A stretch of 64,000 nt of DNA. Source: Citrus sinensis. Its lineage: Eukaryota; Streptophyta; Magnoliopsida; Sapindales; Rutaceae. The notes beneath the pieces are model-generated. The model saw nothing but the letters and a program-made list of their open reading frames with translations. It had not been told where the DNA came from and searched no databases. The stretch's first letter is position 1; every line of letters starts with the position of its first letter. Of the stretch, positions 22,861 to 33,599 are shown piece after piece. The stretch is from contig NC_068559.1 in assembly GCF_022201045.2 (NCBI RefSeq), positions 1,426,001 to 1,490,000 on the forward strand, read 5' to 3'. Both the position numbers and the translations under genes were made by a program.

Positions 22861-23783
22861 TTCGACAATTTAATTGGAAATAAAATAATAATGCATTAGA
22901 TTTCCACCAAGATTAATATATTATAATGTTCTTATCTCTATTAAAAACGGATAACTTCACCAACCAAAAAAAAAAAAGTCTAATTGTCTATGTATAAAAC
23001 GACATAGGATCAGACATTTTTAAATAATGGTCTAGATTTTGATATACTGCAATGCCATTTATTTTTATTAAAATAAATGGAACTCACTAACTGAAGGAAG
23101 TAAATATTTCTATAAAAAATGATATGATTTTCTCCTAAATATCTCTCAAATTTGGGCATCATTTTCCATCGTGTTTACAATTAATAATTTGTTTTACATA
23201 TATTGTTGTTAATAATGATACCTAAATAATGCCCACCATAGTTATAGTTCTAATGAAATGAAGTTATGAAATAATTCAATGATTTTTAATTACATCCAAC
23301 ACGTTGAATGTTGACCTTACATTTGTCATTGTGCCTTCACCAGACAAAGCAAATACATCCAATAATTTATCTAAATAAGAAAATTATTATTTTTTCTTTA
23401 TGTCTTTGCTAGCAGGGCAATCTTAGTGTCGAGTTTTATGTTTTAGAAGAATTTTAATTTCTGATCATTATAAACTTCAATTATATCACATGGGCTGTGG
23501 CTGTGGCCTCCGGTGGTGGTGGCTACGATTTAGTAATGAAATTTAGGCAGTCTATTGATTAATTCCAATCATGTGCGTACGAATATTACATGATTTTTTT
23601 GAACAAATGAGCCGACCAAAATCGTCAATTTAGAAATTAACTCAACTTAATCTTTACTATTTTTTGCTTCTTTTTCTTTTCTTTTCTTTTTTTTACATGA
23701 AAAGTATCAGCTGCAAACACTAACATAATTTAAAATACTAATTTAATTTATATAGAAATAAGAATAGAGATTGAAAAAAAAAA

Positions 23784-24351
23784 GGGTTAATTATGCTTAG
23801 GTGACACATGTTTTGACAAATTTTAAAAAAGTGACATATTTTAAAAAAATATTTCAACAGGTGACATTTCATTAACTTTTTACCGTCAATTTTAACAGAA
23901 ATAGTAAATTAGTTATAAATTAACATTTATACTCCTATAATTAGCTAAAATAACAATTTTACCCCGCCTATAATTAGTTACAAAATGATGTTTTTGTCCC
24001 TACTCACTTATTTTTAATTTTTTAAATGGAAAAATATATATTAAAAAATCTAAGTAGAATTAATAGGGTATTTTTTGGTTAAATCAAATAATTTTTTTTT
24101 AAAAAAAAAATCTTGTTGAATCAAACTGATTTGTAAACATAAAGAAGTAGATCTATTATGAATTGTAAAATATTAGATAAATCCAATACTTTTATCACTT
24201 TAGCTTTATAAAAAAAAAATATTTTTTTTTCAATTTTACCTTTCGCCGGTTAAAGTTAACTGCAAAAGTTAACAGAATGTGAGTATTTTTAAAACATATG
24301 TCATCATTTTAAAATTTATCAAAATATATGTCACCAAGACATAATTAACCC
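23784..24351. mobile_element. Mutator-like MITE, older copy
   Basis: The left end reads GGGTTAATTATGCTTAGGTG. The reverse complement of the right end reads GGGTTAATTATGTCTTGGTG. Similarity runs inward for about 60 bases and then weakens. No coding frame is present in about 568 bp. The flanks do not give a clean duplication: the left is a poly-A run and the right is AGAAACAAA. The end sequence GGGTTAAT resembles the 15.2-kb element, but the inner parts differ, so it may be a related family. Confidence 0.7.
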
Positions 24352-24844
24352 AGAAACAAAAGGTTGGTGATATTATCTTCTTTGGGTAATTTGAATGTTA
24401 ATCTACTGATGTTGATGGATTCTTCATTAACTGCAAATTGATATAATTTTACCACTTTTTTAATTATTTCCTTTCACCATCATAGCTGGATTCTCGTCAC
24501 AAAAAACATGCTGAGCTTTGAATGATTTTAATTATTTAATACAAACCTAACTTTTCATTAATATGAGTTGTAGTATTTATCTGCCAAAACCAAAATGCAT
24601 TTTTCATTTTAAAAAAATGTTTCTTATGTTAGCAGCGCGTTGAATGAGGCAGAATAAGTTTACCCACAAGCCACCAAAACAAAGCCTAGCGGGCCACAAA
24701 TTATCGACACTTGTTCAATAGCTGACAGTTTTAGAAATTTTCTATGGATACCAATTTCGTTCGTTTTTCTCACCTTGTCACCAAAATTCTTCTTCTCAAG
24801 TCACCATCTTTTCTTTTTTTTTTTTTTTAGAAATTTATAATCTA

Positions 24845-24994
24845 GGATAAAACTGTGGTGCAACTATGGTACCGTGCCACAATTGCACCCAACTGTTGGA
24901 TTCCTACTTATTTAAGTGGACCTCACTCATTTGAGTGGATTTAACGGCTGGTGCAACTGTGGCACGGTACCACAGTTGCACTGTAGCCTGACCC
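24845..24994. mobile_element. Short palindromic MITE with 9-bp duplication
   Basis: About 150 bp, almost wholly an inverted repeat. The left arm contains GGTGCAACTATGGTACCGTG and the right arm, reverse complemented, GTGCAACTGTGGTACCGTGC. Identical TATAATCTA repeats flank it at 24836-24844 and 24995-25003. The 9-bp duplication suggests mobilisation by a Mutator-type transposase. A second, half-length copy of the family lies at 55946-56040. Confidence 0.82.
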
Positions 24995-25154
24995 TATAAT
25001 CTAACACTTAGATTAGCTAAATATATTATTTGCAATCAAAATTTAGTTGATTCACAAGATACATCTTTGCAAAAGAAAAAGAAAAAAAAAAGGAAGTTGT
25101 TGAAATAATTTAACTGATATTAAATTGTTCTAGTGTATAAAGAGTTTTTTTAAT

Positions 25155-25699
25155 TATTATATAATTCACGATTGCTTTATCATTTGAACTAAATGTCACT
25201 CAATTCTTATATAAAAAAAAAAAATTTAATAATCCTTTGATGTGAATGTCTGCATGACTTTAAAAATAAAATTGAGGATGAACTTGCAATTTAGTCTAAA
25301 ATTTTTATCTTAAAATAGGTGGACAAGTACAGTAATAGATGACTTATGCACATCAATATTGTTGAACTATAAGTTGATAGCTAGCTTTGTACCTGTCAAA
25401 ATTAAGTGCCCCGACCTGATATGTTATTTTATAATCTTTATAATTAAGACTCTATTTATCAATGTTTTGAGCAACTTTATTTCATATCTGAGTTAGAAAA
25501 TAAATAAAAAAATTTTAAAAAAAAGGTCTTGACTTCAAGTAAGTATTAAAGATTATTTGCATGGAGAGGGTCATCAATCATCATCCACCACGAGACTAAC
25601 TTGTGCATCAGCCTACACGGCATTAAACATACGTGGACGGCCCGGATTGTCTTTCTTCAATAATGGTTCAAATTATAAAGCAATCGTGAATTATATAAT
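25155..25699. repeat. Pair of 35-base inverted repeats about 470 bases apart
   Basis: The left arm (about 25157-25190) contains ATATAATTCACGATTGCTTT. The right arm (about 25664-25699) contains its complement AAAGCAATCGTGAATTATAT, with few mismatches over about 35 bases. The similarity stops sharply inward. It could be the ends of a worn MITE or a rearranged duplication; no duplication of flanks was seen. Confidence 0.6.
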
Positions 25700-25937
25700 A
25701 TAAAATTCCAAGTCAAGGATCATGGCTCTGTCTCCCTCATGACAACTTACCCTTGGACTTGATATGGGACTCAATTGATTTTTCTTCTTCTATCTTTATC
25801 TAGTTGTTGCTTTGTCATTTTGGTAACTTTTGGATCCATAGATTGTATAGGGAAGCTTCTCAATTCTCATTAGTCAGGTCGAAGACCACCTCTCATCTAC
25901 GTAGGAAAATCGAGTTTCAGTGTATATTTGTAAAACA

Positions 25938-25943
25938 TATACA

Positions 25944-26004
<61 letters not shown>
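25938..26004. repeat. Compound microsatellite (ATAC)n-(AT)n-(GT)n
   Basis: A run of tetranucleotide repeats (ATAC) is followed directly by AT and then GT dinucleotides. It is likely to vary in length between individuals. Confidence 0.9.
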
Positions 26005-26829
26005 AATTTTCCAAATATTAGAAGGTAGATTCAATCCGTTCTAAATATAGATATTTAGAATGTTTCGGTTAATTTTTGGGCTTAAATATTTAGATTACAT
26101 CGTAATAGTCTAATAGAGCACATAATTCTAAACATAAATATCTGGTTAATTACGGCGCCTTATGAACATATATATTTAGAGTATGTCAGCAAAAAGTTGA
26201 ACTACAAAAATAAATGGTTGTAAATATGAATATAGTTGTAATATTTATACTATATTTTTAAAAATAAAATCAATAGAAAAAACAGTAGTTCGACTCCAAA
26301 GCAGCAAATATTTATTTTATTTATTTATTATTTTTTTCGTTTTTTGGTCAGCTTTACGTGGTGGAACATTAAATCGAATTACAGGTGGGATTGCAAATTT
26401 CTCTGGAACCAAAATAGTTACCTCTTTCAACGGTAAGATATTTAAGTATTTCCTTCTGGCAATGGCGATCATGTAGACCATATGTAACATATTTTTCCTG
26501 AGAGCGACATGAAAGGAAGCATTAGCATAAGTCAATGGCATTTTATTTCCGAGTAACAAGTCAATCCCTTCACTTTCAATCAATCAATTTATTTATTTAT
26601 TTATTATTACAGTCCTTGTGCTTTATTCCAGATTCAAGAATTTTGATGCAATCTCTGTTGTTGACCTTGTCAACATTCATAACAAAGCAAACGATGGAGA
26701 GATAGATTAGGTTCACTGTTGATAAGTAACCTCTCAAGATAAGGGAAAAGTACCATCAGCCATTCATCACAAAGCACAAATAGTTAGTGATAAGCTACTG
26801 CTTCCCTTTTTACATATATTACTGCTGAA

Positions 26830-28019
26830 ACAGTTCATGAACAGAAATTATACAAGCTGCAGTTTCGGATAGCACATATTTGTTAGCTAATGCAACGACG
26901 TATAGTTTTATCAAACAGCGACGACACCGCATGAAAATTTGAGAATTGAGAGTGCGGTTTGAGGGTTTTAACTTCTGATGGTGAAATGATTGGCATGTTT
27001 TGAAACTTCTGCTTTTTCCTACAACATCATGCACGCCCCTTAACATTTTGTGGGATTTCTGGACAAGTGAACTAATGAGCCTTAAAATGTAAGCCACACC
27101 TTGCCCACTTATCAGTTGTATTAAGAGCATAGCCATTGACACCCTTTTAAGGACAAGGAAAATCACTTGTAAGAGTGATTTCATGCATTGGGTTCAGCAT
27201 GGTAACTAATGCATTCTAATAATATTGCAGAATGCGGACAACCCAACCTGCTCAGTTGGGTTAGTTAAGAATTCAGTTGGAAGCATTGAAATTGTTTTAA
27301 CTATTACTATTGCTCCGATAAATAAAAACTGATCAAATTATTTTTTTGAAACGCTTTATTTCAGATAAAAGAGTAGCAGGGTCATATCTTCAACAGTGTA
27401 TGAAATTTTAAGAGATCAGAAAATTTCCGTTGAGGGAGTTTTGATGGCAACTCAATAGCACTCATACTGATGATGTGACTCTTTTTTGTTTTTGTCCCCA
27501 TGGGGCAGGTATCACATTTTACATCTCAGTATGAAAGGAATATGAAGAATCATCAACATTTAAACCTTAGGGTTAGTGGCTTAAGGATGGAGGCACAGCT
27601 CGTGGTGTTGAGTTTATGGCAGACTTGCTTGAGAGTGCTACACATTCGGAGAAGGTAATTATTCATCTGGTGTAGATTACGCTTACGCAGGAAGTATTCA
27701 CAATCATCGCATGCAAGAAATAGAAATCTCAGAAAGAGTACTTGGAACGTTTTTAAAAATAAACATCTAACTCTGCTCCCTCAATAGTGAAATTATACGA
27801 GATTCAAAATTTCTCAAAATGATTTAACTCTTTAAGTACTGCAACTCGAGCGATGGACTAGAAACTAAGACTGGTCAGAAATATCATACACCTGAAGCGA
27901 CAACAGACGATAAGATAACAAATTTTCAAAATCCTCTTTTGTTACTTCAACATTTGCTAAGCGTGAGGATGTTAGGGAACTGAAGCTGGAACCAATATCA
28001 AGATGTGATAGAAAAGTGC

Positions 28020-28055
<36 letters not shown>

Positions 28056-28257
28056 GTAGTCATCTTTCATTTCGAAGTCCAAATCAAGCCTTTGAACTTT
28101 CTACTCCTCGATTTTCCTGTGCAACGATTCCCTTGGATTTCCCAAATGACATAGTTCAAAAGTATTACCTTCTCCAATAGTGTAGCACTCTCAATCTAGT
28201 CCATCAGAAATTATTTTTGATATTCAAACTACTTGAACCCAATCAATTCTACAGCCC
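26830..28257 (-). pseudogene. Scrambled remains of F-box/LRR/FBD genes
   Basis: Several pieces resemble the intact cluster members but do not form a reading frame. Around 26880-26960 is sequence like the 3' flank of the family. Near 27405-27460 the minus strand encodes AIELPSKLPQRKF, which matches the FBD C-terminus. Around 27800-28105 are LRR-region fragments, broken by a (GT)n run at 28021-28051. At 28110-28257 comes an FBD middle segment that lies upstream of the LRR part. This is the wrong order for one gene, so at least two decayed copies or a rearrangement are present. Not expected to encode a protein. Confidence 0.7.
28021..28051. repeat. (GT)n microsatellite inside F-box remains
   Basis: Fifteen or so uninterrupted TG units within a decayed F-box/LRR segment. 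Confidence 0.95.
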
Positions 28258-28260
28258 TAA

Positions 28261-28526
28261 GGGTATGTTTGGGATTGAAGCTGTAATTTAAAAGTTACAG
28301 TACTAAAGTGTTTGGTAAATACTAGCTGCTTTATCTTGTAAGCTATGTTAATATGATTTTTCACTTATACAATAAAAATTTTATTATATTTTTAATAATT
28401 TTTTCAAAATTATTATTTAAATTTTATATTTACTACATATTATCTATTTTTGTTTAATAATTATAATTTTTTTTTCCACAACAATTATAGCTTAAAAGTT
28501 GCAGCACCTTAATTTCAAAAGGGACC
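28261..28526. mobile_element. Tourist-like MITE, copy A
   Basis: Begins GGGTATGTTTGGGATTGAAG and ends near AAAAGGGACC, flanked by TAA at 28258-28260 and 28527-28529. The interior resembles copies B and C (TTATTATATTTTTAATAAT and a T-rich stretch near the right end). A 3-bp TAA duplication and end inverted repeats suggest a PIF/Harbinger (Tourist) origin. Confidence 0.75.
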
Positions 28527-28739
28527 TAAAGCCCAAATGTAAAGGATTCTTCAACTTCCGTTTATATCCACGTTGTTCACGTAGCAATATAACATTATAA
28601 ATGCGAACAAACAAACAAACAATTATTTTAAACTGGAACAAGATCACGAATACTCAAGAACATTAAGCCACACGGCCATATATACACCCCTTCAGAGTAT
28701 ATATGAGATTTAACTCTTCAGTTTAACACAAAGATTCAG

Positions 28740-29310
28740 CTCTTCTCCAGAATACACAAATGATATGAGATTCGCGGTATCGAGTTCAAGGTATTTTAAG
28801 TTGCACAAATTCTTCAACTCTAGAACTTCAACTTGAGCGATGCACTAGAAAGTCTAAGACTCGTCAGACAACTCATACTCCCAGGCTTGAAGCCCCAAGG
28901 AAGGGGAAATCACGTAACAAACTTTCAAGATCCTCTTTTGTTACACGAAGTTTTGCTAAACGTAGGTGGAAATAATTAATTGGTAAAAATCTCCATTTGA
29001 ACAAATCCTTAAATTTGACATTTTAGGGATCCCAAAACTTGATCGATCGATGTGACTAAAAGAATTTTTCCGTCTTACATATAGATTACTGTACAAAGTA
29101 ATCACGATATGAATCTAAACTCATCTCCAAAGCCTCTCATGTCGATAAGATCATGAACCATTAAAAATGTCCGTAAAAATCTCCATCTACTTGATAAGAC
29201 GCTAGTTTTTGCTGCCTCTTTAATTATTAAGAGACACAATAATTATGATAATATCTTCGAGTAATTTACTAAAACTATCTTCTGTCTCATCTTGTTTTGC
29301 TTTCTAGAAA
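28740..29310 (-). pseudogene. Decayed F-box/LRR gene
   Basis: On the minus strand, segments near 29130-29300 resemble the F-box start of the intact neighbours (LSRLTIKEAA-like region and SSRWRFLRTFLM-like region), and 28740-28985 resembles the middle LRR part. The two are joined with most of the sequence between them lost, and the reading frame is broken in several places. The FBD part is missing. It lies between two Tourist-like copies. Confidence 0.7.
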
Positions 29311-29554
29311 TTTTGGGTTTTTTTATTATTGTTTTAAATTGTTGTTTCAATTTCGAAATCTTATAGTATTGGGATTTTGATTGCAATTTGCTTTTCTACG
29401 TGATCACGGATTCTAGGTCGGCTAATAATTAAATTTTGTTAGTACCGAGTAGGAGGATTGGTAGCAAAATCCTTTGTTTCTAGAAAATCCAAATAAATAA
29501 AATAAGGAAATTAACAGAAATTACTGAAAATTTTAATTAGTTTTCAAACAATAA

Positions 29555-29774
29555 GACCTGTTTGAAATTGAGATTAGCATTAAAACATTTAGTAAATACT
29601 AGCTTTTGTAACTTGGAAACTAAGTTAATTTAATTTTATAATTGTATGATGGAAAATCTATTATATTAATTTTGTCAAAATTATTATTTAAAAATTATAT
29701 TTACTAAATAATATTAACTTTTATCTTATAGTTATACCTTTTTTTTAACAACGATAACTCAATCCCAAATAAGC
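29555..29774. mobile_element. Tourist-like MITE, copy B (worn)
   Basis: Same family and orientation as copies A and C. It begins near GACCTGTTTGAAATTGAGAT and ends near CTCAATCCCAAATAAGC. Its flanks no longer show a clean duplication, and it is shorter by about 40 bases. Confidence 0.6.
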
Positions 29775-29988
29775 TTTTGGTTTTTCTTACTTTTTGTAAA
29801 TGAAAGAAATTGTAATTTAATTTGACAATAATACCCCATGTACATGTACGATGGCAGGCGTCTGCCAACAATTGACGCCCATATCACAAGTTAATGCAAC
29901 GAAATGTTGTTAAGTTACATAATTGTGTAACATACATCAATCCAACATTTGTTATTAGTAACACAAAAGTATAACCAATAAAAATTAA

Positions 29989-31565
29989 TTATGATATCTC
30001 AAACTTCAATTGAGGGAATATTGATGCCAACTCCATGGCCCGCGCTCTGGCAGACTGATACTTGGAGCTATTCCTGTACAACAATTCCCTCGGACTTCCC
30101 AAATAATGAGGCCTGCAATTATCAATAATTACCTTCTCCATCGTCGTGGCACTCTCATTCAAGTCCATCAGAAACTCAACATCATCCGTATGCCACTCGA
30201 ACCCCACGAATTCCACAACCTTAAGGCTTAGATGTGGATTGTGCTCGTTGATCTTCCGTTTATATGGACATGATAGATCTGATGACTGCATGCAATAAGG
30301 GAAACTAGAAATTAGTCATATCATAAAATATGAACATTAATTGCAATTATTAAAAACAACAACTGTTTAGAATCTCAAATCAACGGCAGAGGAAACACAA
30401 TCCACCTTCAGTGTGAGTTTATGTAAGAGAGGACATGATTTCAAGAAAGCAGCACAAGCAAGAAAGCGATCTTCAAATATAAAGAATGCCAATTCCAAAT
30501 GCTTCAGATTTGGTAATTTAGGAATACCGTAAACGGCATCCTCAGGAACCTGAAACAATAATTAATAAATCTTTAGGATGAAAAAAAAAACACATAAACA
30601 GAAAAAAAATAATAAAAAAAATTATAAATACTAACTGTTGCAATCCCCAGCTCTAGTTTCAGCGTCCTTAGTTGCCCAAGAATCAAACTAGGAAACTGGC
30701 GTACATTGTTCACAAATGATTCACAATAACAGCCTCCCACAGACATCCGAACAAGACTCGGAACATGCTTAAAAGAAAGATTATTCAAATCTTGTCCAGA
30801 ATATTCAAACGATACGAGACTCGCCGCGTCGATTTCGAGATCCTTCAACCTGCGCAGGCCCTTCAACTGCAAGTGCTTCAGCTTGAGTGAGGGACCAGAA
30901 ACTACGATACTGGTTAGACAAAAGATCCAGCTAAGGCTTAACAGCCCGAGAAAGGGACAGTGACGTAACAAATTTTCAAGAGCCTCTTTACTTAGATTAA
31001 CCATTGTTAAACGCAGGGACGTAAGGGAGCCGAAGCTGGAGCGGATATCAAAATGCGAAGGAAAATTAAAAGTGTACTCATCCCTCCTCCTCGGGCCACG
31101 GAAGTCCAGTTCAAGCCTTTGAACTCTTTTCCGGATAGCAAAATTAACCCAATTATTAACATCGCAGCGGGGGTTAATGGGGAGACAAATCTTTAGCTCT
31201 TCTACGGCACGGGCTTCAAGTGATCCCAAAACTTTATCAATACAGCCAAGCACCCTTTGCCTTCTTATTAGGTACGCTTTGGAATAAGTATATTCCGTGG
31301 TCGAATCTAGGCTCATCAATACGTACTCCCTCATGTCGACGATATCGTCGAAGTCCAAAGAACCTGTAAAAAATGTCCACAAATATCTCCATCTGCTTGA
31401 TAAGACGCTGGTCTTTGCAGCCTCTTTAATTGTTAATCGAGACAGAATATTTATCAAAACATCGTCGGGCAATTTACTGATACCTTCTTCCGTCTCCTTT
31501 TCTTTTGCGTTCATGTTTTCGAGGCAAAACGGAAGCACAGCGATGCGCGGAAGCAAAATCTCCAA
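29989..31565 (-). CDS. F-box/LRR/FBD protein, cluster member 1
   Basis: Predicted substrate-recognition subunit of an SCF ubiquitin ligase. Three exons (31565-30636, 30549-30406, 30285-29989) join in frame to about 456 residues. The F-box is at residues about 28-70 (GISKLPDDVLINILSRLTIK, then SVLSSRWRYLWTFFTG). A leucine-rich middle follows (RVQRLELDFRG, LTSLRLTMVNLSKEALENLL, GPSLKLKHLQLKGL). The FBD domain closes the protein (VVEFVGFEWHTDDVEFLMDL, EKVIIDNCRP, ARARAMELASIFPQLKFEIS). Substrates are unknown. The exon 2 donor is AAG before GTGGAT, the same as in the sister gene at 36.5-38.3 kb, and the shared three-exon plan supports the model. An internal Met at MNAKEK could also be the start. 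Confidence 0.87.
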
Positions 31566-33599
31566 AAGAAAGCAAGAAACAATTTTATTTTATTTTTCCT
31601 TTTGCAAATAACGAAGGAATTTCGTAATTAAAGAATGAGATTACCTTGTACGTTTACGCTTCTATTGCTATCTGCTTGTTAGGGTTTTGGAATTGCTTTT
31701 AAGGAATACAGTCCCTGTTGTTTAATGAAACAACAAAATACTAAACTTTCAATTATTATTAATTATCTCAATATTTTTATTCAAATTATCAAGTGTCATT
31801 AATTCATTGTATGATGGATTTTATTACTAGTAAAACTATTTCCATTATTAGTGAAAGATCAGGATCATCTCATGATCTGATCATGTCCTGAGTAAATAAC
31901 TCAATCACTGATTGATTATTAAAAAATAAAAAAATAAAAGAAGTTAAATTTTACCCATACACTACCACTAAAAGACATGATAAAAAATCATTAAAAACTC
32001 AGTAATGCTTAGATCAGGAGAGGATCTTATTCTTATTAGTGAAACCTGATAGGGGGTAAATTCGTAGTAGGCATGACGGATTACTCTAATTACCAAAATT
32101 ATTAACATTAGGAAGTTCTAACTATAGATAAAAGAAATTACCTTTCATTGATAAAATCATTAACTGTAGATAATTTAAAATTTTGGACATTTCAGACTAG
32201 AAAAATTAATAATGGGCCTTAAGATGTGAGCTAGACCTGGCCCATCAGGCTTGTACGATGAGACATGCAGTTCTTTAAACACCTCCTAAAAGGGTGCAAC
32301 TATTTGAACTCACTAAACTATTCATTAAACCTACTTTTGAAAATAATTTTTTTATGATTAAGATACCCCTAAAAAAATTACGGTTATGAACATTAAAATA
32401 TAATAAAAAGAGAAAAACAGAATTTTTACTCTTTGAACCCATCTTTATATTCAACATAATTTTATTAAATTCTAATCATATTTTCATTAATCTCTAATCA
32501 ATTAAGAGGTGTGATTCTTATGTGAAGTCATATATTTTTGTTGCTCTTTTGCCGTAATTGGAATTGCAATGGCAATAGAAGAGTCAAAAGCATGCACTCC
32601 AAAATTAATCATATTTTTGTCAATCATATGTACAAGCATTAATCAAATACCCAAATATTAATCCACATGATAGCAAGTATCAATTGTAGAAGGATAACAT
32701 CTAACCGAAATCATTTTATCATTTCAATTTCTTAGTCCAAAATAATTTCATAAACTGATCTGGAACATGCCGAAGAGCAAAATCCGTTGGACGCATATGC
32801 AACCTACCTTGAAGCAACGGCGCAGTAGAAACTGAACTGTCATACCCTTAAGCATGATGGATGCTGCAATAACGGGACCAATAGAAGGGGTAACAGAAAA
32901 ATCTTTGTTTGCAGGAAGAATTTGCCCTTTTCACGATATTTTCAACTTGCTTTTGTTCCAAGGGCTTTCACTAGGAGTGCTTTTGCTTTGCTTGTGTTTT
33001 CTCTTATGTTTGAGAAATAATATTACTTTACCTTTCTTGGTAAAATGGTGTAGAAAAAAGAGTGTTGAATTTTCAATGAAATACCACTATTATTATAAAT
33101 GAAGTTAATGAGTTTAACGAGTAAAATCACTATTGTTATAAAAATTGGGTTTATGAAGGGTATATTAAATATTTAAGTGTTCTTACTGCGTAAAATTTAA
33201 ATTTTCAAAATTTGAGAGTAGGTTTATTTAGTAAATAAGTTTATTGAGTAATTTGGTGGGTTTAAATATCCCCACACCCCTCAAATTCCTCACAATGCCT
33301 TTTTTTTAAAATTAATTTCATTTCCTAAAATACCCTAGTTACATCAATAACATACAAACCCATGTATTAAAATTAACTATCTTCTCATAAAATTTCATTC
33401 TATTTTTTTGATAGAATTTTTTTAAATTTTTTTACAAAATTGTACAAGTCCTAAAATTCTAACTACATACAGTAAGGGATCAAACTACTACCATCTTATG
33501 ATGATCATTTACATAAGCTGCAGATAAGAGTAGCTCATACATTTGTCTTGCCCACCGCAGCAGCACATATTTCATCAAACAGCCAAAACGGGGCATGAA
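31566..33599. other. AT-rich spacer inside the F-box cluster
   Basis: Holds the promoter of F-box member 1 on the left and flank-like remnants shared with other parts of the cluster (for example near 32183-32250, like 27055-27110). A stretch at about 32740-32960 has more even base composition and could be a worn gene fragment, but neither strand gives a family I recognise. An open frame of 82 codons at 32854-33102 on the plus strand is probably chance. Confidence 0.45.

Larger units (their letters stand above)
21417..26800. other. Transposon-rich spacer without a supported gene
   Basis: Separates the receptor pseudokinase from the F-box cluster. Apart from the elements listed separately it holds a tandem duplication near 22034-22087 (unit ACCACTTTAATATAAGTGG plus a few bases) and long A/T-rich tracts. 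A short minus-strand open frame at 26317-26583 (88 codons) matches nothing I know; it has no strong domain signs and is probably chance or a worn fragment. The first 1 kb next to 21416 should hold the receptor gene's promoter. Confidence 0.5.

Noticed and set aside
25938-26004. A CRISPR-like or other spaced repeat array
   Set aside because: The repeats are contiguous 4-bp and 2-bp units without spacers, in a plant genome: a microsatellite.
26317-26583. Minus-strand open frame of 88 codons as a real small gene
   Set aside because: No recognisable domain, promoter or splice context, and it lies in transposon-rich DNA; chance or a worn fragment is likelier.
26819-27184. Minus-strand open frame of 121 codons as a gene
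   Set aside because: The nucleotide sequence resembles 3' flanking DNA of other F-box cluster members, so the frame is probably accidental.
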